This document shows positions 9,741 through 22,262 of a DNA stretch of 64,000 nt, one piece after another. The notes under the pieces were generated by a model that was given only the letters and a program-made list of their open reading frames with translations, searched no databases and was not told where the DNA came from. Location: the NCBI GenBank assembly GCA_016648135.1, contig JADDOH010002584.1, positions 1-64,000 of the forward strand. The letters run 5' to 3'. Position 1 is the stretch's first letter. Each line of letters begins with the position of its first letter. Source of the DNA: Agrypnia vestita (taxonomy: Eukaryota > Arthropoda > Insecta > Trichoptera > Phryganeidae). The translations under genes and the position numbers were made by a program.

Positions 9741-10837
9741 AAAAATATGAACATACTAAAAAAAATATTGTGAAAATAAACTGATTAAAAAAATGACATA
9801 TTTTTAATATTCCTAAAATGTTCTATTTTTTATGAAGAAAGAATAAAATATGAGATATTTATTTATTAATTTATTTACTTAAATACGGCTATAAAGCATT
9901 TTATTTTATAATTTGTATAAAGCTGATAAATAATAAACCTTAGAAATAATATATTAAGAATTATTTAGAAACATAATCAAGAACAATATGAATGTATGTA
10001 ATAATAACAGCAATTCGTTGAAATTAGAAATATAAATAACAATAAAACATAATATTTATAAATGAAATTAAATTTTAAAATAGTAATTTTATATAATAGG
10101 CGAGTCAACAGGCAATATAATAAATTATAGAAGAATAAATAAAATAATAAATATTAATTAAATGAAGACAATACATAGAAATATATTTTTAGAAATAATA
10201 ATTATACTAAAAGGCGAGTAAATCAAAAAATATATATTTATGCGCGTATATGTTATATTTCTGTATTAACCCTGCTATTAACAAAAATGCTAGTTAGGAC
10301 CTTTTTGTAACTGTGCAAGGTAGTATTCCAAATATCTATTTCGGCGTATTTCAAGTATTATATCATATCATTGTATCATATTGAAAAAGTCAATTCAAAA
10401 GCAAATTTTCAAGGCAATGTACTCGTAACTACAGTCTTATCAATTAAAGGGTAAATAAATCTCACAATTTCGGCAAAAACAAATTGTTTCCTTAGCGTGA
10501 AGCGGGTAATCATCGCCCTTATTCCCTACCCCACTGAAGGGTTAACTCCGGAGTAGCTGGTTCCGCTTTAAGCACACCTGCTCCCGGAGCCAGCAACGCG
10601 TGCTGAGTTGAGGGTTATCGAATATCAAAATCAATAAATCGTTTTCAACACACGGGCCTTCTTAAAAAATAATAATTCTATTAAAATTCCTTCTACACCG
10701 AATATGATCACGCTATAAATTGTACACGTATTAAATAAAATTGGATAAAAAACACACTTTATTATTTTTAAGTAACAGAATGAGCCTCTGTTTATTTTGT
10801 TTTTCAAGAAAATTTGAATGAAAACTGATACATTACA
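9741..10837. other. AT-rich stretch, no gene
   Basis: Very AT-rich up to about 10260, with nothing coding. A moderately GC-rich patch at 10490-10620 is unique in the window and has no sustained frame. Confidence 0.6.
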
Positions 10838-10935
10838 TTATTGATGGATATGGCGTTCACATTGTAAAGATTGCTCATGACGATCATTTAATTTAAATAC
10901 ATAAACTATGTTACCTCTACGTGAGTTTAATTATG
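10838..10935 (+). repeat. Short interspersed repeat H, copy 1
   Basis: TTATTGATGGA, GGCGTT, then ATAAACTATGTTACCTC and CGTGAGTTTAAT match 36758-36852 in order and orientation. Class unknown. Confidence 0.6.
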
Positions 10936-10974
10936 ATAATAATAATTATAATAGGCACGTTACTCCTAAATTCC

Positions 10975-11292
10975 AATTAAAAAAGATCTAATAATATAGA
11001 GGTGTCATTACCAGCTACGAAATCTATGTATACAGTTTCATGAGAAAAGACTACAGATTAGTCCAATAAAATGTAAGTACGTAGGTTCCCAGAATTGGAA
11101 GATATACACAACTTTAAAAAATGTGTGGATGTTCTTACGATGAAATTGGTGAACGTTGCGTTGCGTAGAATGATCACTTAAGCCAGCTCGCACAGGTTGC
11201 TTGCCCTGGGTCATCGTATAAGAGACTTACATACACGTTTCTCATATAAATAACTTCGCATCTGTGAGACTTCTATAATTAATCTTGAAGAA
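10975..11292. mobile_element. Family C element, partial copy
   Basis: GTGGATGTTCTTACGATG, AAGCCAG, GCCATCGTATAAGAGACTTACAT-like words and the terminal TCTGTGAGACTTCTATAATTA match the right arm of the copy at 27580-28020. It abuts the Penelope-like fragment at 11309. Confidence 0.65.
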
Positions 11293-11308
11293 AAAAATAT
11301 AAACTTCC

Positions 11309-11644
11309 TGCGGAGATCGTTATAGTTAATACGTCGGTCAAACTTCTAGAAATCTCAACATTAGACTTAAAGAGCATCGTCCTTGCCTTACTAGTTATAA
11401 CTTTTCTGACTTCCCCAACCGCATCATGGAGAATAATCATTCTTTTCATTTATGTATTATTAAACTTCACCATCCCGTCGCGCGTAAAGGTAATAAACTG
11501 AATAATTTTAAATATTTAGAAATAAAAAAAAACCCGTGTATTAATTTGCTTAACAGTATTACTTTCGTTAATTCTTCTCCCTTTTCTCTATATTCTCGTA
11601 ATAACCACCTCTATATTAGTTACAACAGCTTATTTTGTCAGTAC
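11309..11644 (+). pseudogene. Penelope-like element, GIY-YIG endonuclease domain fragment
   Basis: The frame reads CGDRYS, a TAA stop at 11327, then YVGQTSRNLNIRLKEH, which is the core of the GIY-YIG endonuclease that ends Penelope-like retroelement proteins, including its conserved Gly, Arg and His-Glu neighbourhood. The segment continues with NNHSFHL and ARKGNKLNNFKYLEI, the usual later part of the domain. The domain nicks target DNA for insertion. The reverse transcriptase is missing upstream, where family C begins at 11292. The frame is cut at 11644 by a hAT-type MITE and appears to resume at 12325. The premature stop and truncation mean it is dead. The identification is by motif; a bacterial-type GIY-YIG is not plausible in this context. 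Confidence 0.72.
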
Positions 11645-11741
11645 TAGAGTACATTAGTTACAACCATCAACTACTCGAGTATCGAATAATAAAATTTTAA
11701 ACTACTCGAGTAAACGAGTATTTTGAAAATTACTCGAATAA

Positions 11742-12226
11742 TCAATATATATATATAAAAAGAAACCCGTGTTTCCCTATCAGTACCACCCCCTGGTGGT
11801 TATAGTGGTGGATAGCCCTTAGTGTCCCATTTAAAATGTGCGAGTTTGGCGGAGGTGGCTGAGCGTGGGTGGGAGTGGGTGACGAAAATGTGCTTTCTAG
11901 CACATTGTTTTGTTATGGAAAGGCCGCAAATGATTCAGATTGTTTCAAAATAGGCGCGACGACTATGTCGGTGAGTCTAGAAGGTTCCGGAAAAACCTGT
12001 TCTAGAAAGTTCTGGAAGGAGAAGGTTCTATAAAATTCCCGAAAGTTCTATAAAGTTCTAAACTGAGTGGCGGAATGTGTCAGTGTGTCTAGAAGGTTCC
12101 TGTACATTCAATAAATTTCTTGAAAGTTCTGGAAGGAGCGTGTTCTAGAAGGTTCGCGAAAGTTCTATGACGATCCAAACGGTGTACTAAATATTTACGC
12201 GTGCGAAGCCGCGCGAGCACAGCTAG
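11742..12226 (+). mobile_element. Non-autonomous Helitron with heat-shock-element arrays
   Basis: It starts TCAATATATATATATAAAAAG at 11742 and ends CTAG at 12223-12226, preceded by the GC hairpin CGCGTGCGAAGCCGCGCG. It sits between A (11741) and T (12227) with no target duplication, the Helitron insertion rule. It is 485 bp with no ORF. A second, 5'-shortened copy lies at 61037-61282. The interior is dominated by TTC/GAA words in 5-bp register. Confidence 0.85.
11980..12165 (+). promoter_or_regulatory. Arrays of perfect heat-shock elements in the Helitron
   Basis: Alternating GAA and TTC triplets occur at exact 5-bp spacing, the HSF-binding nGAAnnTTCn rule. Runs start at: 11980, 11985, 11990 (three units); 12000, 12005, 12010, 12015 (four, TTCTAGAAAGTTCTGGAA); 12036, 12041, 12046 (three); 12117, 12122, 12127, 12132 (four); and 12143, 12148, 12153, 12158, 12163 (five). 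Three units suffice for trimeric HSF in known systems. Any activity here is inferred. Confidence 0.7.
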
Positions 12227-12324
12227 TATTCGATATAAAATCGAAAACGAAAAAAAAAAAAAAAAATCGGTCTAATTCGAGTATCGAATACTCGATTACT
12301 CGAATTGGAGACCATAGTCAGTAC

Positions 12325-14115
12325 CTAATAAATTCGTTATTTATACATATTTTCACCTAATACATTTAAAATTTCTTATTTGAATGCAGTGGAATATTTC
12401 ACCTATCTACGAGAGATTCTGTTACTCTTGAAATATTACACCGGTATGTATATAGTACTTTCGTACCATGTAACTAAATTAATTAATTAAATAAATAATT
12501 AATTTATTTATTCTTTACTCTACCATAACTATATTTGCCATATTTACTCCAAGTGATTTCATTTTCATTGCATTCAGTTAACTATCGCCAGCGCCAGGAT
12601 TCACTTCTATAAATCGGATTTAGTTTCAGAAATCAATTGTGCATTGCTAGTCTTGCATCGGTTCTATTAGGAATAACCTGCGTTACGTTGTGAAACCTCA
12701 ATAAATTCAATCAATCAATTGTTTCACAATTTCACCGTATACACAACAACTTGCAAAAGGTTGCACTTTGGACACACAAACAATCAAGGATCACGGTTTG
12801 GTTGCGTACAACAATATTGGTTTTAGCAGCCCTGCGTGCAAACCGCGGCCAGTTGCATCGAGGGTCAAATAAATGCATAACTGCATTTAACATCGCCGCG
12901 GGCGCGCTACCGTCGCGCGTCGGCTGAAAGCTTCGGAAGAGCGGCGGCAGGCGTAAAAAGAAGGCGTACACGAGGAATGTAAAGGGCGAACAGGAGAGAT
13001 TTTAGCGGAAATAAGAGAGAGAATGGAAACATTAAAATATACACAAAGCGCACCCACAGTTTAAGTTAAAGGGGTACGGTACCAGTAGACACATTGGACG
13101 GAGTTACGCAGAAAGCTTCCAACCCAAAATACATCTTCTAAAAATTTGAACCTACAAAAACTTAATACGTTGATAATTAATGCATTATTGAATAGGGCTT
13201 ACTGTAGAGATATTTTTAATATCTTAAAGAAAACACATTATTATTGTGAAGTTGCAATTTCAGAACAAAGTTCTGTGAATTATTAATATTTTTTTTTATT
13301 AATCAATCAATCAATAAATCGCCTCGTGATCCAAAAGTCGCGGGGTCGAACCTCACTCCAGTAATAAGTGATATAACCTAAGAATTTTATTTTATTTTAA
13401 ATTTAATATAACGTCAAGACACAAGTGTTTTCTTGCTTTGAAAATTTATTTTTTTCTTTGTGGGTTCTATGTCCTGTGAATTTAATGAAGCATGAAAGTA
13501 AGAAGTATTATATGAGACGTAGAAAAAGTTAAACTCCTTAGATATTGTGTACAAAATTATTATTATGCAGTAATAGTAAAATTAAAAATGTTGCATAATA
13601 CTTCCATACCACATGGATGTTTTTGACCAATGTTTTTGTATTCTAAGGATTTGTAAATTTGCAGTCGCAGAAAACAATCAAATAGCGTTTTTTTAGTTTT
13701 AGAGTTAATTTTACGGTGATAGTTGTGATGTGGGTAAAAAAACATTGAGTTTACAAAAAGCTGTATTTCTTTGACGTTTTCAGTACATAAAGAGATCGTT
13801 TTGAGCTGTCCAAACCCGTACATAACTCATTTTTAACATGTTGTGGGTTGGGTGCTTTCTGTATAACTACGTCCGATTTAAGAATCAAATATATATTTAA
13901 ATTCTTTAAGGAAAGATTATTTAATATATTGCAACTAGGGAGACAGAATCAAAAGGGCGACACCAAAAAATCATCCCCAATCTTCGTAAAAATATTTTTT
14001 TTTTATATTCTCAAGATAAAAATATCATTGCGATATCCCTTGATAATAGAGAAAAAATAACTTAATATCCTATGACAAGAGGTTAAAAATATGACACTAT
14101 TTAAAAAAAATCATT
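12325..14115. other. Penelope-like 3' flank, then non-coding DNA
   Basis: 12325-12720 probably continues the Penelope-like fragment and ends with an AATCAATCAATT run. 12780-12960 is GC-richer and unique, with no convincing exon. At 13320-13362 a GGGGTCGAACCTC B-box-like word suggests tRNA-derived debris. The remainder is AT-rich. Confidence 0.45.
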
Positions 14116-14240
14116 AATGGCTGCTCTCTTAGTCCAGTAGGCATGACATTGTATTCTCATACTGAAGGTTCCGGGTTTGATTCACAACACATTTATGTGA
14201 TTTTCGTAATGTGTTTCGCTACAGTAATTGCACGTTCTAG
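14116..14240 (+). mobile_element. tRNA-derived SINE family B, copy 1
   Basis: TTAGTCCAGTAGGCATG is A-box-like, and GTTTGATTC at 14175-14183 fits the pol III B box (GWTCRANNC with one change). The following GTGTTTCGCT...GTAATTG body is shared with 42240-42430. Confidence 0.5.
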
Positions 14241-16429
14241 CTTAAAAACAATTATAGTAGAAAAATAGGCGGAGCGCTCTTATTTATATACCTATGCGTA
14301 AAGATTCGATGATAACATTTGTGAAATGTCAACATTTCTACCATAATAGTAGAATATCGGCTTTGATTTAACATACGGACACTTTGGATAAAGAAATATA
14401 TAGACTCGTGTGAAACAAACTGATTTAAATCAACTTTTCAAATAATATGAGATCATGTTTAGAAATATATATAAGGACATTATTAATATAAAAATTTAAC
14501 ACAACTGAAAATTTTCACGTCAAAGTTGACGAAGTGTACAATGTTATACAACAGCGCTCTAGACATGATTGTTATGATAGCGTAAACCAATAAGACCTGA
14601 ATATTTTATTAAATGCAGTCAAGAATATTGAAAAGTGTTCGCAATCAATGTCACTGGTATACATTAATATTAATATCGAGTATGTATTGACCTGAGGTAT
14701 ATTATCACGGTTATTCCCTTTTTTTCTTCGAGAATCAAACCTGGAGGATAAAGTCATAAAAAAACGCCAGAGTCAATGATAACTGTGGCTATTTTTGTGG
14801 CATAAGATGCAGGATATTGGAAATAATGAAAGATTTATTATTCTGTGGCGGTATTTATAGTACATGTACCAATCCAATTTAGCCAAGTTTCATCGTCTTC
14901 AGTAATATTAATTAAGGATGAAAAAAGTAAGCCGGATGAAATGAGTATATTGTAAATAGAGACAAGGGTGCAATAATTATTAATGGGGAACAAGGTTCGG
15001 ATATATAATGAAACATAACAGCTACCTGAAAATGTCTATTGTAAAAGGGACAAATGAAAGACGATGACAGAGAGAAAGACCGAGACAGATGTGCCAATAC
15101 TGACAAAAGAAAACGTGCACTTTTATCAGGATCGTCAGCTGCGACGAAAACATTTAACTTAACTTTAAATGAAATAACTATACGTAACTTAACATTTTGA
15201 ATGCTTTAATTTATTATTATTAATTTATTTAAGATACAGTGAGTATATTTAACATTCATTGAGGGACACAAAAGTAAAGACAGAAATATCCAAAAAAATG
15301 TTTTGTTATGAAGTCACAGGGACAGACAGAGAGACAGATTGACGGACAACGAAATTATTATGTTTGATTTCTAAGAATAGGGTAATTTCACATTTTACAG
15401 ATATCTATGAAAATATATGAAATTTCTTCAGAAAAATAAATAACTCAGTATGGATGGTGTGGGATAACGTTTTCTTTCATAATTTTTATATTAAAAATCA
15501 TAAAAATACGATTCCTTAAAACGCGATGTGATTGGTCGTGACGTTGTTTGACAAGAATTATAGATAAACATAACGTGATCTATGGTGTTGGTTACAGTAA
15601 TTTGTTTCGTTTCTATGATAACCGTTCGTCTTCGCTTTGTTTTTACTGGTGTTTGCATGGTTTTTATACAGATTTTGCCGTGTTTGTGACCTATTTTAAT
15701 AAAATTACTATCTACGAACACATTTAATTAAAATAATGGACGACGGATTTAACATTGGATTCATTTTTCAGTTTTCAGGAATGAATTTCTACATTTGGGT
15801 ACCATATATAATATCTGCAAAACTTATTCCCTGACATTATGGACACACTATACAAAAAAACCGGCTTGTTTTGTAAAAAAATGAATGAACGTCTAAATAC
15901 GCGAATTTAATACACCTTTTTACAAAAACTCGACAACTCGGCGAGAGAGTTTTCGCCGCCAGGGTAGAGGTGGAGGGAGCCGTGAAAGATTGTTTGATAA
16001 GAGGAAACGTGTACGGAAGGGTCGGTGGCATTTCATGTTCTCGAGATAATAATAATATGTAAGGGCAATTGAATTAAAAGGTCAGTAAACGCAAGTAATC
16101 GGCTGGTTAAGTGAAGTCTAAAGACATTCCCCAGAGGTCCAATTAACATTTCGAGAGATTATCTCGGAAATGAGCGCGAAGCGTGGCGAATGTGAAATTA
16201 GAGGCGTGCTTTTAGTTTCGTAGGCACATGTGAAAACAAAAAAGCTTTCTGAAAGTGTTATAGTTTATGTTATAGTGAATGTTGTATGTTATAGGTTCAA
16301 CTTGTAGTACAATTTAGGTATATATTTGTCGTACAGCCTTCGTAGATAACAGCAACGTTAAGTTTTCTATTCAACTAAAAGATAGATCCTATGTTATTCT
16401 TATGAAACTATGCTAAGATTTAAATTGTT
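14241..16429. other. No recognisable gene
   Basis: AT-rich sequence. 15900-16040 is a GC-richer unique patch without splice-framed coding. The open frames here are short and lack motifs. Confidence 0.6.
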
Positions 16430-17005
16430 TAGAAAAATTACTGGAGTCTGTCGAGAAGCAAAATTAGCAGTGCGCGGAGTTGTGATTTTTTTATATATTT
16501 TATTTATTTTTTATTTATTCGAATTGAAGCTCACAATTTATGAAGATGTTTTGCAAAGTAAAAAATTAAAGCATTTGAATAATATCGCTTGCAATAATAT
16601 CTATAAAATTACTTATTTAAAGGATAATAAAACTTATGTTTGTGTGTGTGATGCTAAATGAAACCTAAAATTGGCAAAAAACGAACGAAAACACAGTTAA
16701 TGCGATGGAAATGCGGTCGCTTAGAAGCATGTATACAAAAAACTTTGTACGATAGAGTGAAGAAGAGGAGACAGAGGCGAATTTTGAAGGTAGCAGAAAC
16801 AAAAGGGTTCCGCGAAAGACCTAGCATAAGATTAGATAAACCATTGGAGGATGGCCATGTTAAAAGCTTCAACAAATGAAGAGCTTGCATGACAAAATGT
16901 ATGAAAGTGGAAGAGACAATTGTGATACACCAGGACAGAAGACTGCAGCGTTTTTACTCTCTCTGCTTACCCCTGCGGAAAACGGCGTGATGGTTAATTA
17001 CTTAC
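16430..17005 (+). pseudogene. RTE-type LINE, C-terminal fragment with insertion
   Basis: CREAKLAVRGVV at 16440 matches SKEARLAVHNGVL of the copy at 24105-24735. The match is then broken by about 180 bp of AT-rich insert (16481-16668) and resumes as a frameshifted MRWKCGRLE...DRVKK and an EGSRNKRVPRKT-like segment. It ends with the shared CCCCTGCGG...GGCGTGATGGTTA 3' end and short-repeat tail. 5'-truncated and dead. Confidence 0.7.
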
Positions 17006-17984
17006 TTAGGAAAATTATATGAAAAATAATGAACTGTGAATTTTATTTTACACGTTGTTTCTAATTTATATATCGTGAAATATGTATTCTGATATAAATA
17101 ATTAATTCCCTTCACAGTTTTAAAATGTATTTAAATTGTACTTTGATGTCCACTAGAACTTGTAGTAGCACCTTGAGATGAAATGTCAACGAAAATGGCT
17201 CTACATAAATTATCCATTTTTGTTTTATTTTTATTATTATTTCCTAGTTATCAACAATCACTTAATCGGATCTATTCTTATTGATTTGCGTCGTCTTAGC
17301 CACCATGTCTTAAACGTCATTAAATAGCTATATGGCAATTATTTAACTTAACTTATGAATATTTTTTCGAATCAGAAAAACATATTCTATATAGGAGTTG
17401 CAAGATGCATGTGACGCGTTTTTATATCATCGTTATTTTACGAATTTTGGCTTTACAATTAAACGCATTTCGCTTCGTATTTTGCGATAACTTTTAACGA
17501 CAAACGCCCGCAAAATTAGAGTTTAAAGAGTTTAGAAGAAAAATTCACAGGGTGGGAGCTTCGCCCCCCTGCGAGATCTCACGTACCGGGTGCCCCGGGA
17601 ATCGCGGCGCAGACTATGTCAATAGCTGCGACCTTTTGTTATTTTAAAACAACTTCCGCATGAAAACTGCTCTTTTGTTCGCCGAGTTTGGCTAAAAGAC
17701 GACGCCATGGGGGTGTTGTAGAGATCGGGGGACAGAGACGGCGATACTCTTCATCCGGGAAGACGGAATATCTCGGATAAAAATAAATACAGCGTGCGCC
17801 GGTTATTGTGCTCAGTGGGTATTTGAATAAGTCGTATAAAGTGCCCACTAGTATACTAACTTTAAAGTTTCATAATACTATGTATATTTAACTTAGTGGA
17901 ATTAAAATATACAGGATTATTTGGAAAACATTAATAACCTCGCAGGACTATATTCCTGCCTTATTTTGAGTCGAAAATGTTCAA
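17006..17984. other. Non-coding; unique GC-richer patch
   Basis: AT-rich except 17550-17830, which has more GC and CpG and no second copy here. Short frames in it show no known domain. Confidence 0.5.
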
Positions 17985-18110
17985 ACTATCGTGACCTAAT
18001 ATCAATAGTTATGGAGATTATGCGACATCAAAGATTGCATTTTTTTCAATATTTTCGACTTCTTTTTTGTAAAACATTGAACTATCATTACAGTAATTTA
18101 TATTGATTAC
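17985..18110. repeat. Repeat G, copy 1
   Basis: AATAGTTATGGAGATTATGCGACAT, TTCAATATTTTCGACTTC and TTGAACTATCATTA match two tandem-like copies at 47190-47395. Class unknown. Confidence 0.55.
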
Positions 18111-21100
18111 GAAAAATTCGTAAAAAGTGCTAGACCTAAAAAAATAAGTGTATTATCCATCCATCTCCTACTTGTCTCGTTATGATGGAGCTAGTTTATA
18201 AGTAGTGTTTGATGTTGATTTTTTAAAATTATATTTGAAATAACTCCGTTTCTAAAAATAAAACACTTAAAAAATATTTATATAACTTTAAAACTAGATA
18301 ACGTTCGGGACAGCAAAACCACCGTGTCCGTGTATGCCTTAAACACCATCTAGGAAAAAGAGTAGATGCAGAAGAAGAAAACTATATTTACTTAAGGTAA
18401 GAGAAACCAAAAATGTGGTTTAAGAATAGTAGTGGTGGAGAAACGAATTACAATAAAATCTTCAAGGGCCCCCATGCTGCAAGAAAAGTTTATCTCGCAT
18501 ATTAAAACAAACGAATGCCAACGCCGGGAGGCTGTATTAACCTTTCCTTTTCTGTGATGTCATTTGAGTTGACATTGCCTCTAATTATGTGAATATTTCT
18601 GTAAATATACTATATACCTATAGGGTTCATATTTAAAGTATTCCTTCGTAATATATTTATATACCTACTCAATAAAAAATATATAAGTTTCAATCAAACA
18701 ACGAAAAATGTTTTCTCCTAGAAACTGACGTTAATGTATCAATATGTGTGCGTAGTACCCACCTTCGCTCTTTAGTGGAGCTGCGTAGCTGGCCGGGTCA
18801 GATGTGTCTTACGCGTCTTTATGCTGTAGTTCGTGATAACAATTTTTTTTTTTTGATGTGTAACATCTTTCCTCTCTGTGGCAGTGATTTCGTGAAAATG
18901 GACGGAAATGCGTAAAAGGAAATAAGACGCGCGCAATTTCATATGAATAATGAGCGCGCGCGGAGCGCGCGATGGAAAAAAAATCGCCGTTTATAAACAA
19001 ATCAATGTCCAGCAAGTGCCATCACAGGGAAGACACACACCTCTAACAGTCAACGCTTCTGATTTTGTATATGTGCTACGTGGCTAATGTCAAGCGTGTG
19101 GATGTTGTAACTTTGATATATTTTGGCTTATATCTTCGAAGCTACCCAATAAATACTTAATTTTTTTACATTAATGTAAACAATAACTACCCTCAATGAC
19201 TTACATTATCAAAATTTATGTGATTATTTTTAAATATTTATTCGAAGTTTTCACTACCGCCATCTATGAAAATAAATAAAAACGTAATTGACCAAACGCA
19301 TTTCTAAATAAAAATGCGTGTATTTACTAATTAATAAATATATAGGCTTTTTTAAATTTTGGGGTTAATTTCTGTCGCTGTTCAATTGATATTTTTAGTT
19401 GGGAGATGTCAAATGTTACACATCATATGCGACTACGGTAAAGCTCTTTTTTTATCATTTTAAGACAATAACATATAATAATTGACACATAATCAAATAT
19501 TATTTTAATTATGATAAATTAAAGAAGTCTTACTGAGACAAGGCTTTTTTATATGGGTAACATATATGGAAGTCGTATGGGCTTATGACCTATATTGGCC
19601 TAGTTTATTTGTTTTAGTATTTTAATAATATTATTATTTGCATAAAATGTAGAATATTCATATTTTTAATAAAAAATCTACATTACACAGAACGCGCGTT
19701 TCAATTTGAGCATCGTATGGGTAAGGTTAAGGGAGGGGTCGTGAACCCGGGCTAATGTGGGTCATCAAGATGGTATCTCTCCAGAAAACTGCTCCTCGCG
19801 CGGATTAGGCCTGATGGATGCTGGAAGCGAGGGTTGCTCACCTGATGGATGGACCAAGAAGACGATTGAAATATTTCAGTGAATTAGGCGGGGCGTGTCG
19901 GCTTTTAGCGAGATACGGAGGACGATTGTGCGCTGGTGAATAGATGGGGCTGTCATAAGCGAGATGTTTTTGTGGTGTTAGACTGCCCGGGTTCAGGGTG
20001 AGCGTCTAGGAAGAACGAGGCCACGAGGAAGTCATCCATTCAGATATTTTTTATTTATTTAATTAATTTCAAAAAACTAAATAAACTTTGTTTAAACCAC
20101 TTGGATTGTTCTTAACGTCTACCTTCATAAAAAGTGTTTCATAAATTAAATATATAAAAAATTAAATGTTGATAGTATTTGATAGTAGACATTGAAATGA
20201 GGAATGTTTGAAAAATCGATTATTCGTTAAATTTAATTGGTTATTAATTATATTATAGGTCGACCACAATCAAAAGACCATTCCCTAGCTTTGTTCGGTA
20301 AGAAGGAAGCGGGAGAAAGTTGCCTGGCAAGCCCATATTACAAGCCTCAATATGATATTCCAAGCAAATATATATTTTTTCGTTTAAAAAAGGTTACTTA
20401 CATACAAGAAAAACTTATTTTGTGTTCATTTTTTGCATCGTAACAATACACATATTTTTTGCACACATTCTTTTGAACGTGGTCTAGCTATAGTCATTTT
20501 TATTTTTAACATTCTTAAATTATTTCACCGAAGGGCTCTATTATATATATGAAAAATTTCAAAGCCTTTTTCATTTAAATTTTTTGGCCTGTCTCTAAAA
20601 GTGGTGAGCGAATTCTGAGAAATTATTATAAGGCGTCTTATTTTTAATTAATTCTAATATTAAAACTACTGTCGTTCTACCCATATACAATGCTGAACAG
20701 TCACTGTAAATATGTTTATACACGGGTGTACCAGAATGATTTAATGGGTCAACTTAGTCTTTAATCTAAGTTATTGTTGGTGCAAAACTCAGGTCTAATG
20801 CATCATAGCAACAAATGTAATTTGTATTTATTTAACTCTTTAAGTCTTACGAAATAATAAATATGAGTCGGATTTCATCCTCACAATTCATATTGGCGAC
20901 CGTCACCATCTATAACAACTCTGCAAAAGCATTATACTTTGCAGTCTGCCAGTAAAAATATCTACAATAAAGATCTTCTTACCTTTTGGTACGGTATGGT
21001 AAATTCTTACAGCGCAATTTTCTTTTAAAAGTCTAGAGATGAACTGAATGCGCAGATACTTACCTGAAACAAAGAAAAAACATCACATAAAACAACGTTT

Positions 21101-21468
21101 CTTTACGTTCCAACAATGTTATATATTTTCCCGTCGTGAAAACACTTTTTATTATTAAGAAAAATTCCTTTTATGTCTAATTACATTTTCAGTGGCTCCC
21201 AATTAAGTCGAGAAAGCGGGGAAAAATATAATATTTTGGCAATACTGAAAGCGGAAATGAACAATCATTAAAAATACAAACGACGAAAGTTATCTAATAA
21301 AAACCAAAGGGAGGAGTGTGTGCAGGGTTGGGGGACGGAGGCAGTCGCTCACCAAGAAAGTTATGAGACATTGCTAATCAGAGATTAGGAACCTTCGGAA
21401 GTATTTTAAAAATTATTGATAAAAAGTATATTTAAAAAAATAGAGATACGTGCCACGTGTCACCATTG
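18111..21468. other. Mostly AT-rich, no gene supported
   Basis: 18740-19030 and 19720-20030 are GC-richer and unique; the first contains a GCGCGCGCGGAGCGCGCG block near 18952. GATGTGTAACAT at 18855 has an inverted partner near 19420, hinting at a degenerate TIR element. I recognise no protein. Confidence 0.5.
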
Positions 21469-21727
21469 TTTGTGGGTTATAAAAGCAAAAGCAGCAATAT
21501 CCAAAAAAAAAATCATCTAGGATTACTAATTTATAATGTACTGAATTCATGATTTTATAAAAAACATAGCCTTTCAATTTAAAGGGATATTTTGGAAGGG
21601 ATAGATACATAAAATCTCGAATTCAATACTTTTTTAATTATTCATTAATCATCGGTGTAAGTATTATAAATATATTTTTTAAATTCTATGGACATTGCTG
21701 CCGTTGCATTTATACCCCACATTTGTA
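21469..21727. mobile_element. Family D TIR element (MITE)
   Basis: The left end TGTGGGTTATAAAAGCAAA and right end complement GTGGGGTATAAATGCAA are inverted repeats extending to AGCAATRTCC (about 35 bp). Internal words AGGATTACTAATTTATAATG and ATAGATACAT are shared with copies at 38244-38496 and 60651-61491. Non-coding. The superfamily is not resolved. Confidence 0.7.
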
Positions 21728-21835
21728 ATATTTTTAAATAAACCTAACTCTTGTGTTATGAAAATTTATCTATCTTGGTGGTTTTTTGGAACGAGGGTTG
21801 AATCGCCGTACACAAAGATTACTAGCTGAGTTTCT

Positions 21836-22262
21836 TAAATAATAAAAATAATAATAGTTGGATCATTTATATAGCGCCGTTTTCGTGAGTACTCACCTCA
21901 AGGGAGCTTCACACAAAACAACTTACTGACTTAAAACACTTTACAAACTATTTACTATTACATACTTATTCACTAGATGACATCCAAACAATTGAATTAA
22001 CATTTAAAACTATAATAGTTGGGAGTGCTAGAAAGATCAGGCATTTTCGCGGAGTGCATACTAGGAGTAGGAAACATTACGTAGTTATGTAACGGTCTGA
22101 TTCTATAGGTTTTTATGTGATTGTCTAAACAAATGCGTCTGTAGTTGTTTTTTGAACTGTGGTAAGCTGTCTGTTTGTCTCAGTTCATTTGTTAGTTTAT
22201 TCCACAAATTGGTCCAGCCACTGCGAAAGCACGGTCACCGAAATTGGTTTTGTGGACGCGAT
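21836..22262 (-). pseudogene. L2/CR1-type LINE 3' end with RT C-terminal remnant
   Basis: Read on the minus strand, FGDRAFAVAGP, then across a one-base loss NLWNKLTNELRQTDSLPQF and LQTHLFRQSHKNL with a stop, is the conserved tail of CR1/L2/Jockey-type reverse transcriptases. It is followed by a 3' UTR ending GGCGCTATATAAATGATCC and an AAT-rich tail. 5'-truncated at about 22262. Confidence 0.8.

Larger units (their letters stand above)
11645..12316. mobile_element. hAT-type MITE inserted in the Penelope-like fragment, carrying a Helitron
   Basis: A perfect 8-bp direct repeat, GTCAGTAC, flanks it at 11637-11644 and 12317-12324. The left end is TAGAG (hAT YAGNG) and the right end on the minus strand is TATGG, a weak inverted match. 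Both subterminal regions repeat ACTCGAGTA/TCGAATA words. Without the Helitron the element is only about 187 bp and non-coding. Confidence 0.65.

Noticed and set aside
13320..13362. tRNA gene
   Set aside because: Only a B-box-like word is present; no cloverleaf can be folded, so it is at most tRNA-derived debris.
20259..20297. Possible 39-bp microexon (acceptor TATTATAG, donor G|GTAAGA)
   Set aside because: Both signals are fair, but there is no partner exon, repeat-free conservation evidence or frame context; AT-rich DNA yields such pairs by chance.
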